The position numbers were made by a program, and so were the translations under genes. The notes below the pieces were generated by a model, which was not told the DNA's origin, ran no database searches, and worked only from the letters and a program-made list of their open reading frames with translations. From Gyrodactylus bullatarudis (taxonomy: Eukaryota; Platyhelminthes; Monogenea; Gyrodactylidea; Gyrodactylidae), in contig SSNU01000187.1 of assembly GCA_012064415.1 (NCBI GenBank), positions 170,830-234,829 on the forward strand: a stretch of DNA of 64,000 nucleotides. Reading direction: 5' to 3'. Positions 26,101 to 34,534 of the stretch are shown in pieces; within the stretch, counting starts at the first letter, position 1, and every line of letters starts with the position of its first letter.

Positions 26101-26637
26101 TCAGTGCGTCAGACAAAGGATTTAAAATGATAACCACTATTTCAGAAACAAAAAATATTTCATGTTTTGAATGGAAAAAAATCGAATATTCTCTATCGTA
26201 AATAAATTGAACCTTGTTAATTAAAGATTTGTACAAATTACTCACTATCATCAGCGAACCCCCATATTAAGTTAGTAAGATGTTTAGATGGAGATATTTT
26301 GGTATTAACTCTATTCCAAAAAGATTCATCTGAGCCGATCCCTCCATCAATATCTGCTAATCCACCTTCAACTCCTAAAGAGTTCGTGTGATTAAATTCT
26401 ATAAATTTTAACCATTCCACACGATCAGCAGCATCTTCTTCAAATTGACAAGGCTTATAATTTTCAACTAGAGGAAATTAAAACGAATCTTTTACTTTCA
26501 GAAATGATGAAACCGAATTGATCATACAATTCTGACGGATTTTGTTTTGTATCATTTTCTCCAAGATATAAATTCGGTATCATAGTAGATATCAAAGCTG
26601 AGAACGTTTCCTGAGTATCTTTTAATCCAAAACTCAT
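2119..26637 (-). CDS. SGSM3: SGSM3/RUTBC3-type TBC-domain Rab GTPase-activating protein, 3' end beyond window
   Basis: Ten exons on the minus strand: 26637-26496, 26467-26246, 25234-25050, 24858-24724, 24340-24142, 17493-17348, 12925-12830, 6523-6350, 5891-5801, 2213-2119. All junctions are gt...ag, every phase matches, and the exons sum to exactly 495 codons. The family acts as a GAP for small GTPases (Rab/Rap) on endosomal membranes. Seen: [11 protein letters not shown] (residues 131-141) opens the TBC domain. IEKDLLR (181-187) is the IxxDxxR arginine-finger motif, and YCQG (222-225) is the glutamine finger, so both catalytic residues are present. [10 protein letters not shown] and [12 protein letters not shown] follow, then the SGSM3-like helical linker with [12 protein letters not shown] and [13 protein letters not shown]. 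The SH3 and RUN domains expected after this linker must lie left of base 1. Introns are 28, 1011, 191, 383, 6648, 4422, 6306, 458 and 3587 nt; the large ones are full of repeats. Exon 4 uses a weak gtttgt donor. The family call is firm; expression is not shown. Confidence 0.93.
2640..3990 (+). pseudogene. Penelope-like retroelement copy A, reverse transcriptase deleted
   Basis: The clear part is 3450-3990. It contains the linker [12 protein letters not shown] region and the GIY-YIG endonuclease ([14 protein letters not shown], then the conserved [16 protein letters not shown] end and PWPM stop at 3854), followed by a 3' UTR shared with copies B and C. The reverse transcriptase is absent. Upstream at about 2655-2810 a plus-strand reading ([16 protein letters not shown]...) looks coding and may be the decayed N-terminal part of the same element; that assignment is weak. 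Many stops and frameshifts. Located in an SGSM3 intron. Confidence 0.7.
4040..4074 (-). ncRNA. Hammerhead-ribozyme-like motif downstream of Penelope copy B
   Basis: The 35-nt minus-strand motif reads ACCA, CTGATGA, TGCTTCAA, GAA, ATGTACAT, T, TGGT. That is helix I (ACCA/TGGT), the CUGAUGA core, a short helix II, GAA, a palindromic helix III and H17. Helix II has a G-A mismatch, so this copy may be decayed. It lies 161 nt past the stop of copy B, in the same orientation. Confidence 0.6.
4140..5455 (-). pseudogene. Penelope-like retroelement copy B: reverse transcriptase plus GIY-YIG, frameshifted
   Basis: Read on minus: [10 protein letters not shown] (RT motif before the active site), the catalytic YVDD (codons at 5110-5099), then [17 protein letters not shown] and [14 protein letters not shown], the Penelope-type RT thumb. 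Next is the linker [11 protein letters not shown]...VFKTQRLF. The C-terminal GIY-YIG endonuclease is frameshifted at its cysteine motif (KFQCDCR) and ends PWPM at 4235. At least three frameshifts or stops inactivate it. The 5' end is truncated at about 5455, where a plus-oriented 3' fragment (copy C) is joined. Copies A and B face each other tail to tail. Confidence 0.82.
5455..5600 (+). repeat. Penelope-like element copy C, 3' end only
   Basis: This is a plus-oriented duplicate of the element's last codons (stop at 5493-5495) and its 3' UTR, starting exactly where minus-oriented copy B breaks off. Head-to-head partial copies of this kind are typical of Penelope-like elements. Confidence 0.75.
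5679..5713 (+). ncRNA. Hammerhead ribozyme motif (type I, minimal) downstream of Penelope copy C
   Basis: The 35-nt motif reads ACCA, CTGATGA, TCCTTTGA, GAA, ATGCGCAT, T, TGGT. Helix I is ACCA/TGGT (4 bp). The conserved CUGAUGA is followed by helix II (UC/GA with a CUUU loop) and GAA. Helix III is the palindrome AUGCGCAU, too short to close alone but able to pair in a dimer, as described for Penelope-element hammerheads. H17 is U, less favoured than C. It lies 184 nt past the stop of copy C. Confidence 0.72.
6781..6897. repeat. Short hairpin MITE
   Basis: The 14-bp arms CTCACAGGTTCGTC and GACGAACCTGTGGG (13 of 14 complementary) close a 117-bp unit. Inside are two further complementary pairs, TAATGGAT/ATCCATTA and ACAGCTT/AAGCTGT, which cannot form at the same time. 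Confidence 0.6.
7835..8025 (-). repeat. Penelope-like element copy D, 3' fragment
   Basis: A minus-strand remnant of the final endonuclease codons (FSFTQ-type region) and 3' UTR. It matches copy B over the AAGCTGAAAAACAC and GAGAGAAAAGT stretches. No hammerhead motif is found next to it. Confidence 0.6.
12926..17347. other. SGSM3 intron 6 (4422 nt), repeats only
   Basis: No gene supported. It contains the inverted repeat at 13480-13965 and further copies of the same family at about 14190, 15370 and 16980. Open frames here are repeat-derived: the PEKNI string recurs in two of them. Confidence 0.5.
13480..13965. repeat. Long inverted (foldback) repeat of a dispersed family
   Basis: The two arms (about 13480-13640 and 13795-13965) are reverse complements. 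Each encodes, on opposite strands, a near-identical string (KNMT.FQIS.SRQN, SNFELK.FIDLK), which is simply the repeat read both ways. Related single arms carrying a GCGCCAAA core recur near 14200, 18790 and 44160. Confidence 0.65.
19273..19361. mobile_element. piggyBac-type TTAA MITE with a 20-bp perfect palindrome
   Basis: TTAA-flanked unit of 89 bp with CCC...GGG ends (CCCCTTCGAACCC / GGGATCGTAGGGG). It carries the perfect palindrome AGAGGTCGTATACGACCTCT at 19325-19344. A second copy lies at 54851-54938. TTAA target duplication points to piggyBac mobilisation (established for that superfamily). Confidence 0.7.
20555..20961. mobile_element. 407-bp TIR MITE
   Basis: Ends AGTGTGCACTAGGCTAGG and the imperfect reverse complement CCTACCCTAGTGTGCACT. 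The interior (AAAACAACGAAATT, ATTAAATGGCCAAGATA, GGATTTTTAAAACTGAATGA) recurs at 43691-44035. No coding capacity. Confidence 0.65.
22151..22246 (+). pseudogene. Possible transposase C-terminal fragment
   Basis: A 31-codon frame ending in TAA contains [15 protein letters not shown], which resembles the last residues of mariner/Tigger-type transposases (..RC....G.YF). A possible N-terminal piece ([15 protein letters not shown]) lies near 21940. Family assignment is a guess. Confidence 0.3.
22993..23599 (+). mobile_element. Defective GINGER-like element keeping only the transposase tail
   Basis: Terminal inverted repeats of about 78 bp (arms contain GAGTTTTGAAACTCACGAAT and GAAACTAGTTTCTAAATTC) flank a 3' coding remnant at 23101-23346. 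The remnant translates to the same CxC module as the intact element at 35 kb ([20 protein letters not shown], then [14 protein letters not shown] and stop). The terminal repeats are unrelated to those of the 35-kb element, so it is a different family member. Not autonomous. Confidence 0.78.
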
Positions 26638-26786
26638 TGATTAAACCTTTTGAATGAACAAATTCACCAAAATTTTTAATTGGGAATTTCTCATTGAATT
26701 CAATAATTTGCAAGCATCTCAACTGATTAAAGTTACAATTTAAAACAAATCCACAACAGATAGGGATGATTTTGTTTATCTAAAAT
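26638..26786. promoter_or_regulatory. Divergent promoter region between SGSM3 and RBMX2
   Basis: Only 149 bp separate the start codons of SGSM3 (minus) and RBMX2 (plus), so both promoters must lie here or overlap. One ATTGG (inverted CCAAT) occurs near 26679. No clear TATA box is seen. Shared regulation is inference from the spacing. Confidence 0.5.
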
Positions 26787-28160
26787 ATGAGTTTGATTGC
26801 ACGAGCTAGGCAGCAAAACAAACTTAATGAAAGAGAGCTTAAACTAGGTTATACTTCGGGAGTATCTAGTTGGCATAAACAGTATTCAGATTCTGCTTGG
26901 ATTTATGCTGGTGGACTTAATTACGACCTAACAGAAGGCGATCTTTTAGCTGTTTTTTCACAATATGGCGAAATTTTAAATATCAACTTGGTTCGAGATC
27001 ATAAAACAGGAAGTTCGAAAGGATTTTGTTTCATTTGTTACGAAGATCAAAGATCTACTGTTCTTGCTACGGATAATTTTAATGGAATTACGCTTTGTGG
27101 AAGAATAATAAAAGTAGATCACGTTGAAAAGTACAAAGTTCCCAAAGAATCAATGATGGATGTCTCCAAAGAAAAATCTGATGCTAAAAAGATTGATATT
27201 AACAACAAGGATGAAGTTGCTGAATATGTAAGAGTTCACGGTTGCGGTCCTGAAGTATTCAAAGAACTCGAGGAGTTATCAAAGAAGGCTCACGCTAAAA
27301 AGAAAAAGAGTTCAAAGAAACACAAAAAAGATAAGAAAAAGAAAAAAAAGAAGAGTAAAAAGGACAAGAAAAAGATTAAGAAGCTCAAAAAGAAGTTGAA
27401 AAAGTCAATGGAAGAGAGTAATTCGAATATCAATGTTTCTTCATCGTCTTCTTCATCCTCGTCATCAAGTGGATCTTCTTCAGAGTCTGATTCAAACGAT
27501 TATGAGAAAAAACCAAAGATTAAAATTGAGGAAGAAGAAAATTCTGAAAGGTAATTAGTAATTACATATAAAATTTTTGCATTTATTATTAGTGTATTAC
27601 GATGTTCATAACAGTTCATGAGAGTCAAATGCGACTTTTTATCATTTTACATTATGTTGTTTAGGATTTCTTTAATGACATAATTGCCATAATGAGTTTG
27701 TTTTTTTCAATTCAAATATCAAGTTTTAATTTTTCCTGTCTCTAATCCGTTATGAAGATTAATTATTTTCTTCCTAAACAGATATAATCGCAACCCAGAG
27801 CCTCCTGTAAAAGAAAATCAATCTGAATTACCATCAATCACATATTATCAACCAAAGAGAAGTCCTGCGAGAAATCCTGTTATTCGATCTGCTGCTCCGA
27901 TTCAATACGCTAATGCAGAACCTCCGTCTCCACCTAGAAAACAAATATTCAGGAAACCTGAACCAAGAATAACTACCTATCAGTCCGATAATAATAACCG
28001 CTATGCCCATTCCCCACCAAGGAGATCTTATAACTCTTCTCCTAGAAGATACAACCGGTCACCACCAAGAAGACCCAATAAAAATTATTCCCCAAGAAAT
28101 GGTAGAAGATCTTCACCATATTCCAGGAAATCAAGAAGCAGATCTCCTCATAGAAGATAA
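26787..28160 (+). CDS. RBMX2: RBMX2/Ist3-type RNA-binding protein (U2 snRNP RES complex), 380 aa
   Basis: Two exons, 26787-27550 and 27782-28160, joined across a 231-nt intron (gtaatt...aacag, phase 2). The family (yeast Snu17/Ist3) binds pre-mRNA as part of the RES complex of the activated spliceosome. Seen: the conserved N-terminal leader with NERELKLG and SSWHKQY. A single RRM spans about residues 36-113, with RNP2 WIYAGGL and RNP1 SKGFCFICY. After the RRM come a lysine-rich block (about 168-210), a serine run (about 219-235) and an arginine/serine/proline-rich tail with repeated SPPRR and SPRR units, typical of a splicing factor. The ATG at 26787 is chosen because it aligns with the start of the conserved leader. 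The last 126 residues are visible only after splicing; reading exon 1 straight through ends four nt into the intron. It runs divergently from SGSM3. Identification is firm. Confidence 0.95.
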
Positions 28161-29512
28161 TTGGAATGATATTAAAACATTTTATAGAAATCCCAATTTT
28201 CTATTTTATCGAAAATTTTCTACTAATCTTAATAAAACCTCAATCAAACACTAGAATTGCCTTGCTTTTTCACTGAAAAATTTTCAGGGATAATTTTATT
28301 TCGTAAAAATATTTTTTTCTCTATTAAAGACTTTTTAGGAGAAAGTTTTTTCAGTATAATTTATTGAAACTCCATCATTTCAGTGTTTCCAGTTGACTCG
28401 GGAGTCGCGAGTCTTGACTCAAGAAAATATATCCAGGTTCTTTCAGTTTCTTAAAATTAAAGTAATAATTTACTCGAAAGTAGTGATATTATTATTACCA
28501 TCCATTTTTCAGTATATCAGGTAACTCTATTGATATTTATCAAAATAATTGAATCAATTTGATTCATAGTACTTTGTATTAAATTCTTATTTGCATTAAT
28601 ATTTTACAGATTAATTTTAAGACGTATTGTTTCAAGTTTAATTTCAAATAAAAATAACAACTCAATCAGCAATGCAAAAAAACCGCTGACAACACAAATC
28701 TCTAATAATAATACAACCAGATCAAAAATTTATCTTGAAATTGGTCATAAGAATTAAGGCGTTGCTCATCAAATAAGGAAATTAGTTAGATTAAGAAACC
28801 TAATAGTCCTTACGTTGAATCTTCAGAGATACTGAGAAGTAGAGTTAAAATTCTGGCTCTTTTAGGGTGAAATGCAGTAGGAGAGAGAAGCTAAAAATTT
28901 GTACGAAAGAAATCTCTTTGAAAATTCTTTCTTCCGATAAAAATGTTGAAACATACATTTAAAGTTGAAATTTTATAAAAAGAAGACTCAAATAATTTTT
29001 TTTTTAATTATCATCAGATTGCTTTAGAATAGTGCATTTAAAAAATATATCACAAATCTTGACATTAAAGTACCTGCTTGGTGAAAGTAAAAAATGTATA
29101 TTGAAAATCTATGATTAAAAAAGTGATCAGAAAAAACATGTCAAAATCTGGAAAAATTGTTAATTCTTGATAAGAATAATCTAGTGATGTGGGTAAGGAA
29201 GAATAAAAATCGTTATCCATATTATTATTAATATACTTATTATCCATATGGATAATAACTTTTATTATTAACGTTTATAATATCTTTGTGAACTAGAATA
29301 AGGAGTTCGAGAATAGCTATTATTGTTATTTCGAATTGTATTTCCCGCTTCGGATCTTTGTGGCCGGTTAAACTGGACTCGTTTTGGTTATTATCCATAT
29401 TTATTTTTGCTTTATTCGTATCTTCATTAATCAGATGATTTTCGTTTTTCTTGCAGACTCTATTTTCTGTATAATCGAGATTTTTGTAAAAATCATAGAT
29501 TTCCAATTTTTC

Positions 29513-29590
29513 CTCTCACTCGTCCTAGGTTCAAACTCTCTCACACCGGGCACATTGAACACTCTTTCCCTGTTCCCTTATCTTTTTTGT
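29513..29590 (+). repeat. tRNA-derived SINE fragment
   Basis: Matches the second half of the SINE at 49221: B box GGTTCAAACTCTC, CACACCGGGCAC end, then the family tail TTGAACACTCTTTCCCTGTT. The head is missing; another internal piece (CTCATTCGGACCCTCTTACT) sits near 29715. Confidence 0.6.
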
Positions 29591-30644
29591 TAGACAAAAC
29601 ACTTATATTTGTAGGAATATAGAAAATACAAAATAAATATAGCATAATCTGCGATGAAAAGATTCTCGTTTTTCAAATTATAAATAAATATAATAAAATT
29701 TAAAATCTCTCACCTCTCATTCGGACCCTCTTACTCTCGGTCCTCATGAAAGATTCATTTTTTTATTTATTCAAAGTCAAATTTCTCTCTCCATCATGAA
29801 TCAATGACATTTCTAATTTTTTGTATTTTGTATCCAATGAAACTCAAAGACGTTATATTTTATATTATTTCGTACACTTTTATTTCAACTTTTAATAAAC
29901 TTATTTTCTAACCTAAAAATTAGCTTTACACTTTTGCCATTTATGTGAATTTAATCGAATTTTTAAAAAGAGAATCATTATTTATCAATTAATTGTTAAC
30001 ATTAAACAATTTTTACTCATAAAAAAGCATTATCTTTATCAAAAAATTCACATTATAGTGATTTTGTGTTTTTTCATTACAAAAATTCAAGCATAATGCA
30101 ATGCATAATAATAATAATAATAATATGCATTACGTTTCCACTTTAAAAAAATGTATTAAGGGGTCCTTTTTTTCATGTTGAGAGTAACAATGCATAAGTC
30201 CTCTAAACGTAAAAAAGAGGGGTTATGGGGGAAAGATTAAAATTATTCCATGAGATACGCGTGTTCACCTCGGTTACTGACCGCGTCATCGTCAAAGCGT
30301 ATTTTTGTTTATAATTTTTGATCAATCCCTGTTTCATAGTTCTTGGGAAAATTGGTTTTGAGTTTAGTTTTTTATGTATGAAATTTCATTTCAAATCACT
30401 ACTCAGAGGAATGGCATGAATTTACACAGTGTTTTTTATTTTGTTAGGTTGTATTTTAACTGTTAATTTATGAATAGACAAAATAAATAATATAATAGAC
30501 AATAAGAAAAAATACAGAATTTAATGATTTTATGAGATTTTTCTTATCTTCGAATCCAAAGTTGGCATACGAGCATAAGAATTAGTATAAAATATAACAA
30601 GAAAAAATACCTGAATAATATTTAATGAATATTATCAATGGCTA

Positions 30645-31295
30645 ATGATGGGCAAGTGGTCATTTCCCATGTATTTTTTAATTTTCTATTCCATACTCAA
30701 AATTTATTCTTTCTCTAATACCCCTAAAACTAAATTTTCAAAAAATCTAAGGGGATCAGATCTAACCTTGATTATTCCAAGTCTTTGCTCTATTCTTATC
30801 TTCATTAGTAATAACTGCCAGATAATTAATGATTTGCTTTCAGACACTAGAGTTTCTGTTGATCCATTTCACTCATTTTATTGCCATTTATTTTATTACA
30901 TTTAAAAAGACTACAAGATCCAGATTTATTTCATTCTATTGATCAGATTAACTTACATTTATTTTGTACACATTATTTTATATTTATATTTCAATATAAG
31001 GCTTTATCTAACGAAAAAAAAGAGCATCCAAGTCATGCCCCACTTTATCTTACCGCTGCTTATAAATCTGAGTAATGATCAAGCATGTAAATTAATTAAT
31101 TTACCCTCATTTCAGTATCGGATCTTAACCCATTGTGGATCAAGAGATACGCATTTATTTTCAAAATATTTATTGAGCTCCCTATTAAAATTAAACAACC
31201 TTTTTGATCAGTACGATCTTTCCAAAATAAATTTTTTCTCTATTTTTACATCTGGCTCTATTAAAAATACCACTGATCTAACTGCATTAATGTAA
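30645..31295 (+). other. Unassigned open plus-strand stretch, possible broken gene
   Basis: Three overlapping frames (30645-30905, 30881-31075, 30939-31295) leave this 650-bp stretch unusually free of stops for such A+T-rich DNA. The last frame has a plausible composition (SFQYRILTHCGSRDTHLFSK) and the first two are strongly hydrophobic. I could not join them with the gt...ag introns seen elsewhere and recognise no family. It may be a pseudogene or chance. Confidence 0.25.
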
Positions 31296-31533
31296 GCTCT
31301 ATAAAATGAATACGAATGAGATCTAAAATTGAATTAAATTGACCTTGAATTGTTTTCTTAACGAAAAAAATGATTTTCACAGAAAAACCTAAACTTGAAA
31401 AATCCCTTTCAATCAAATAAGTTTGTTTAAAAATATTGTAATGGTATTCATGGAAGTTGATGTTTTCTATGCACAAAACAACTTATTGTAATTAATGCTG
31501 TGTTTTTGCTGAAAAATTAGAAATGTATATTGA

Positions 31534-31686
31534 CCAATCAGATCAAAAGTAATATGTAATAGCCTATTACTAATAGGATATTGCGTACTTAGCATAGGAA
31601 ATATTTTCTGTAATTTGATTGGTCCAAAAGTACCATAAATATTAATAAATTATAAATCAAGATACAAAAATTATAATCAACAACCC
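31534..31686 (+). promoter_or_regulatory. CCAAT/TATA promoter of the TIS11-like gene
   Basis: Upstream of the ATG at 31687 there is a CCAAT (31534-31538), an inverted ATTGG (31618-31622) and a TATAAAT (31651-31657). If the TATA is used, only a few bases of 5' leader remain. That would fit a nearly leaderless mRNA or a trans-spliced one; both are inference. Confidence 0.5.
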
Positions 31687-32184
31687 ATGATCAATCTTCC
31701 TGATTTTGTTCACAACGAGAAAAGTCCCTCTACCTCAGTTAGTGATTCTGGGATTGACAACAATGGTTACAAATTTTCTGAAATCTCACCCAATTCGGAT
31801 ATTTCCACCAGCAATTCTTCTTCTCATAACTTTCAACACTTGCGAAGACATTACAAGACGGAAATTTGCAAACGCTTCCTTAAAAGTCCGAATGGTTACT
31901 GCGATTATGGAAATAGGTGTCAATTCGCCCATGGAATAGATGATTTAAGACATCCCCAACGACATGTAAGGTACAAGACAGAACTCTGTCGGCTGTTCCA
32001 CATGGAAGGAATTTGTATTTTTTCAAGAAAATGTAATTTCATCCACAACGAAGATGTCAGTACATTGAATAGGATACGAAAGCAAGTCGATGTCTTTCAT
32101 GCAATTCAACTCAAGAATAGAATTAATGGTGGCCTCAACAACATAAGTTCCCTGGCGGAAATAGATGAAAATAGATCTTTTTGA
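31687..32184 (+). CDS. TIS11/ZFP36-like tandem CCCH zinc-finger protein, 165 aa
   Basis: Single-exon gene. The TIS11/tristetraprolin family binds AU-rich elements in mRNA 3' UTRs and recruits deadenylases. Seen: a serine/asparagine-rich N-terminus (about 1-52), then two fingers each led by the family lead-in (HYKTEIC, RYKTELC). Finger 1 is C61-x10-C72-x5-C78-x3-H82. Finger 2 is C101-x8-C110-x5-C116-x3-H120. The canonical first spacing is Cx8, so finger 1 carries two extra residues (CKRFLKSPNGYC). The spacer between the fingers is the normal length for the family. The protein is short, with no long C-terminal region. CCAAT and TATA elements lie just upstream. AATAAA-like signals at about 32204 and 32270 place the 3' end in the 127-bp gap before the convergent gamma-SNAP gene. 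The exact paralog is not assigned. Confidence 0.88.
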   Translation: MINLPDFVHNEKSPSTSVSDSGIDNNGYKFSEISPNSDISTSNSSSHNFQHLRRHYKTEICKRFLKSPNGYCDYGNRCQFAHGIDDLRHPQRHVRYKTELCRLFHMEGICIFSRKCNFIHNEDVSTLNRIRKQVDVFHAIQLKNRINGGLNNISSLAEIDENRSF

Positions 32185-32311
32185 AACATAATTATATTTT
32201 TAAAGATTTTTGTAATAAATATTTTTCTATAATAATTTCTATAATTATTGTCTTTTTTAGAAAATAAGGAATAAATATCACACTTGTTCTTGGTCAGATT
32301 CTTAATAATTT

Positions 32312-33391
32312 TCAACAAATGTCATCACAATCATCGTCATTATTTGAAATAAGATTGGAATTCGAGCTAGCATCTTTGATTGGTTCATTATTTTCTGCTT
32401 GAGCTGAATCTTTAACTTTAGGCAAAGGGATTTGTTTTACGAGAATCTGAAACTAAAAATACACAAATTAAAAACAACATTTTCCGGATGTATAATTAAA
32501 ACTTACTTCATATTCATGGTTCTTAAAAGCAGATGTCTCAATGGCAACTCTTGCATCAGTTCCATCTTCATTCTCAATAGATTGTATGAGTTTTAAGACG
32601 TTTTGATAGTGTTCACTAGCCCCAAATCCCCACGAAGTGGTTGCCCTTTTAACATGTTGAGTAGCTGCCACGGTATCAGAATGTAACAACTCAATTATGA
32701 CCAATTTAATAACATCGCGATGGACCATACTAATTATATCGTTATCTGGATTGCGGCTGAGAGCGGCTTTAATACTCTGCTGTAGTTCTAGAGAGGTTTT
32801 CTTGTAATTCTTTCCAAGAAGGTAAGCTTCAGCAGCCCTACGAAAGGTTTTGGATGATTCAATTTGTCGATCAACAACTAACATTAAAGAAGCGGCTGAA
32901 TGTAAAGCATCGCCAGCTTTAGTAGGATTCGTTTCAATAATATTTCTGGAAAATAAAATAAACTTCAAATAGATTGAAAATGATGTAATATATTTTTATG
33001 AAACTTACTCAGCAGCCATAATATAGGTGTTTATTCCACTATCATGTGAACCATGCTTGAAAAGAATATCTGCAGCTTCAAGGTAATGAACAAACATCAA
33101 ATCTAATTTCCCAAGAAGTCGATAACAGTTTGCGGCTTCTTTAAGTTGATTTGCAGCATAATAATAGGAGCCAGTTGTTTTATAGAATTGTGATGTTTTC
33201 TTATAAGTTTCGGCAGCTTTGATATAATCTTGATTAACAAAGTAGATTGAAGAAGCTTTTTTCAAATACTCTATAGCCCCATCATAATCAGGAGTCCATT
33301 GCAAAAGGGATTTAGTAACACTAATAAATAAAAAAATTACAATATACCATTTCTCTGCCTTTTGAATCAAGGATTCTGGATTTTCTGACAT
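32312..33391 (-). CDS. NAPG: Gamma-SNAP (NSF attachment protein gamma), 311 aa
   Basis: Four exons: 33391-33348, 33320-33009, 32945-32507, 32452-32312. Introns are only 27, 63 and 54 nt and phases match. SNAPs load the ATPase NSF onto SNARE complexes for disassembly after membrane fusion. Seen: the gamma-specific start KAEK...LLQWTPDYDGA, TPR-like helical repeats (KAAETYKKTSQFY, QLKEAANCYRLLGK, KTFRRAAEAYL), the gamma-type motif WGFGASEHYQNVLKLI, and a terminal acidic tail ending DDIC. Length matches the family (about 312 aa). It is gamma rather than alpha because of the WxPDYD start and the tail. The ATG at 33391 is used rather than the upstream GTG at 33421. Intron 1 (27 nt) is a multiple of three with no stop, so if retained it would insert nine residues and hide the splice. 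Convergent with the TIS11-like gene. Confidence 0.93.
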
Positions 33392-33710
33392 ATTTCCTCT
33401 CGCAATCAAAAGTTTATTCACTAGTTGTAAGCTAACCTAGCTAGAATAGAATTTATTAAATAATAATTGAAATTCTAGATAAAACCCGGATTATTTAAAG
33501 CAAATATTACTCATTGTTTCTCTGAAGGTAAATTGGTTTAAGTAAATTCAATTTATAAATTCAAAACATTAATTCGTCTGATATGTAGGTTTTTACAGAA
33601 CCCTTATATTATGAATTTTGAATATTTCACATTTATGTAGTTAAATAGAGATAGTTGAAGATTTAAATTACATTAGCTAATATACAGTATATTTTTATAA
33701 ACACTTGCAA

Positions 33711-34025
33711 TCAGAGGCAATTATCAATTTTTTCTAATAGTTTGTCGATGTCATTTTCATTTGGGAAATGGCCTCCTAATCTTTTATCAAATGTAACATT
33801 TCCGTTCAGTTTTATGATAAAATCATCACCGGGGCAAACATCTGACAACTTGAATGATAGTTAGATAATTCAATTTACAATTGTAACGTCTTTCCCGTAC
33901 TTTCTATTTAAAACTTTCCATATTTCTACCGAAGCGTTACGACACTCGCAGCTTGAGCTATTCAGTATCAGTAAAAATTTAAAATACCATGAATTAATCT
34001 CGACCGTACAGTTTTTTCTTGGCAT
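33711..34025 (-). CDS. Selenoprotein W-like (Rdx family) protein, cysteine form, 84 aa
   Basis: Three exons: 34025-33988, 33957-33879, 33848-33711, with two introns of exactly 30 nt each (gtattt...aatag and gtaaat...tcaag). The family has a thioredoxin-like fold with a CxxU/CxxC redox site. Seen after splicing: NSCSSCECRN, giving CxxC at residues 13-16 in place of CxxU; then VCPGDDFIIKLNG and GGHFPNENDIDKLLEKI, which match the C-terminal half of the Rdx fold. The splice position inside the first redox cysteine codon (TG|C) and the 79-nt middle exon are identical to the neighbouring Sec gene, so the two are tandem duplicates. The first 30-nt intron has no in-frame stop and can be mistaken for coding sequence. 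No SECIS is needed here. Function beyond redox is not known from sequence. Confidence 0.85.
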
Positions 34026-34429
34026 TATTAACTAGAGTGTTCAATTTTGTGGCACAGTGAGTTAAAGTCAAACTTCTGAACAATTACAAAGTTACATAGG
34101 AATCAAGTTATAAAAAGTACTCTAGTGGAATTGGATCTGATTCGTTAATTTTTTTTGTTTTCCAATGAACTCATTCCATAGGTTACTTTAGAGGTAAGAT
34201 AAACTAATAGGTCTCTAGCGAATGAGGAACTTCAGACTCTATCGCCGTAGCTGTTCTTGTGTAAATGAAAAGCATTCTGCGTAGTATACTATGAATTGCG
34301 TGCACGTATCGATCTGTAGAAAGCGTTCAAAAATAAACTTAGCTCAGCTACACATAAAAATTAGCTAACCTTAAAATATTAGCCTGAAAATCAATAGCAA
34401 TAAAAAGATGAAGTATTCAGATTTCTCGA

Positions 34430-34495
34430 TTTATTAAACCTTGTTGTCAAATTTAGGGGGACAATTGTTTTACCCCAAAATCATCATTTAGTGGT
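34430..34495 (-). promoter_or_regulatory. Candidate SECIS element and poly(A) signal in the SELENOW 3' UTR
   Basis: Starting 40 nt past the stop, the minus strand reads ATGATGATTTTGGGG, then an AAAA-containing loop, then CCCCC, an A/T-rich return arm and TTTGAC. This matches the SECIS layout: ATGA quartet, about 12 nt of helix, an A-rich apical loop, and a TGA-type quartet partner. GGGG/CCCC and TTTA/TAAA-type pairs can form the helix, with a few mismatches. AATAAA follows at 34435-34430. The fold is by eye only. Confidence 0.6.
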
Positions 34496-34534
34496 GAGTA
34501 AATTGAAAAAAATGAAATTCCAAAACAATATTGA

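Larger units (their letters stand above)
28161..31533. other. Intergenic between RBMX2 and the TIS11-like gene
   Basis: No complete gene is supported. The region holds SINE fragments (29513-29590 and about 29706-29747) and an (ATA)n tract near 30107-30125. At 29280-29390 a minus-strand frame reads PKRVQFNRPQRSEAG...YYKR, but two stops immediately precede it. The open plus-strand stretch at 30645-31295 is listed separately. Confidence 0.4.

Noticed and set aside
28003..28254. Separate 83-codon ORF after RBMX2
   Set aside because: It is an out-of-frame reading of RBMX2 exon 2.
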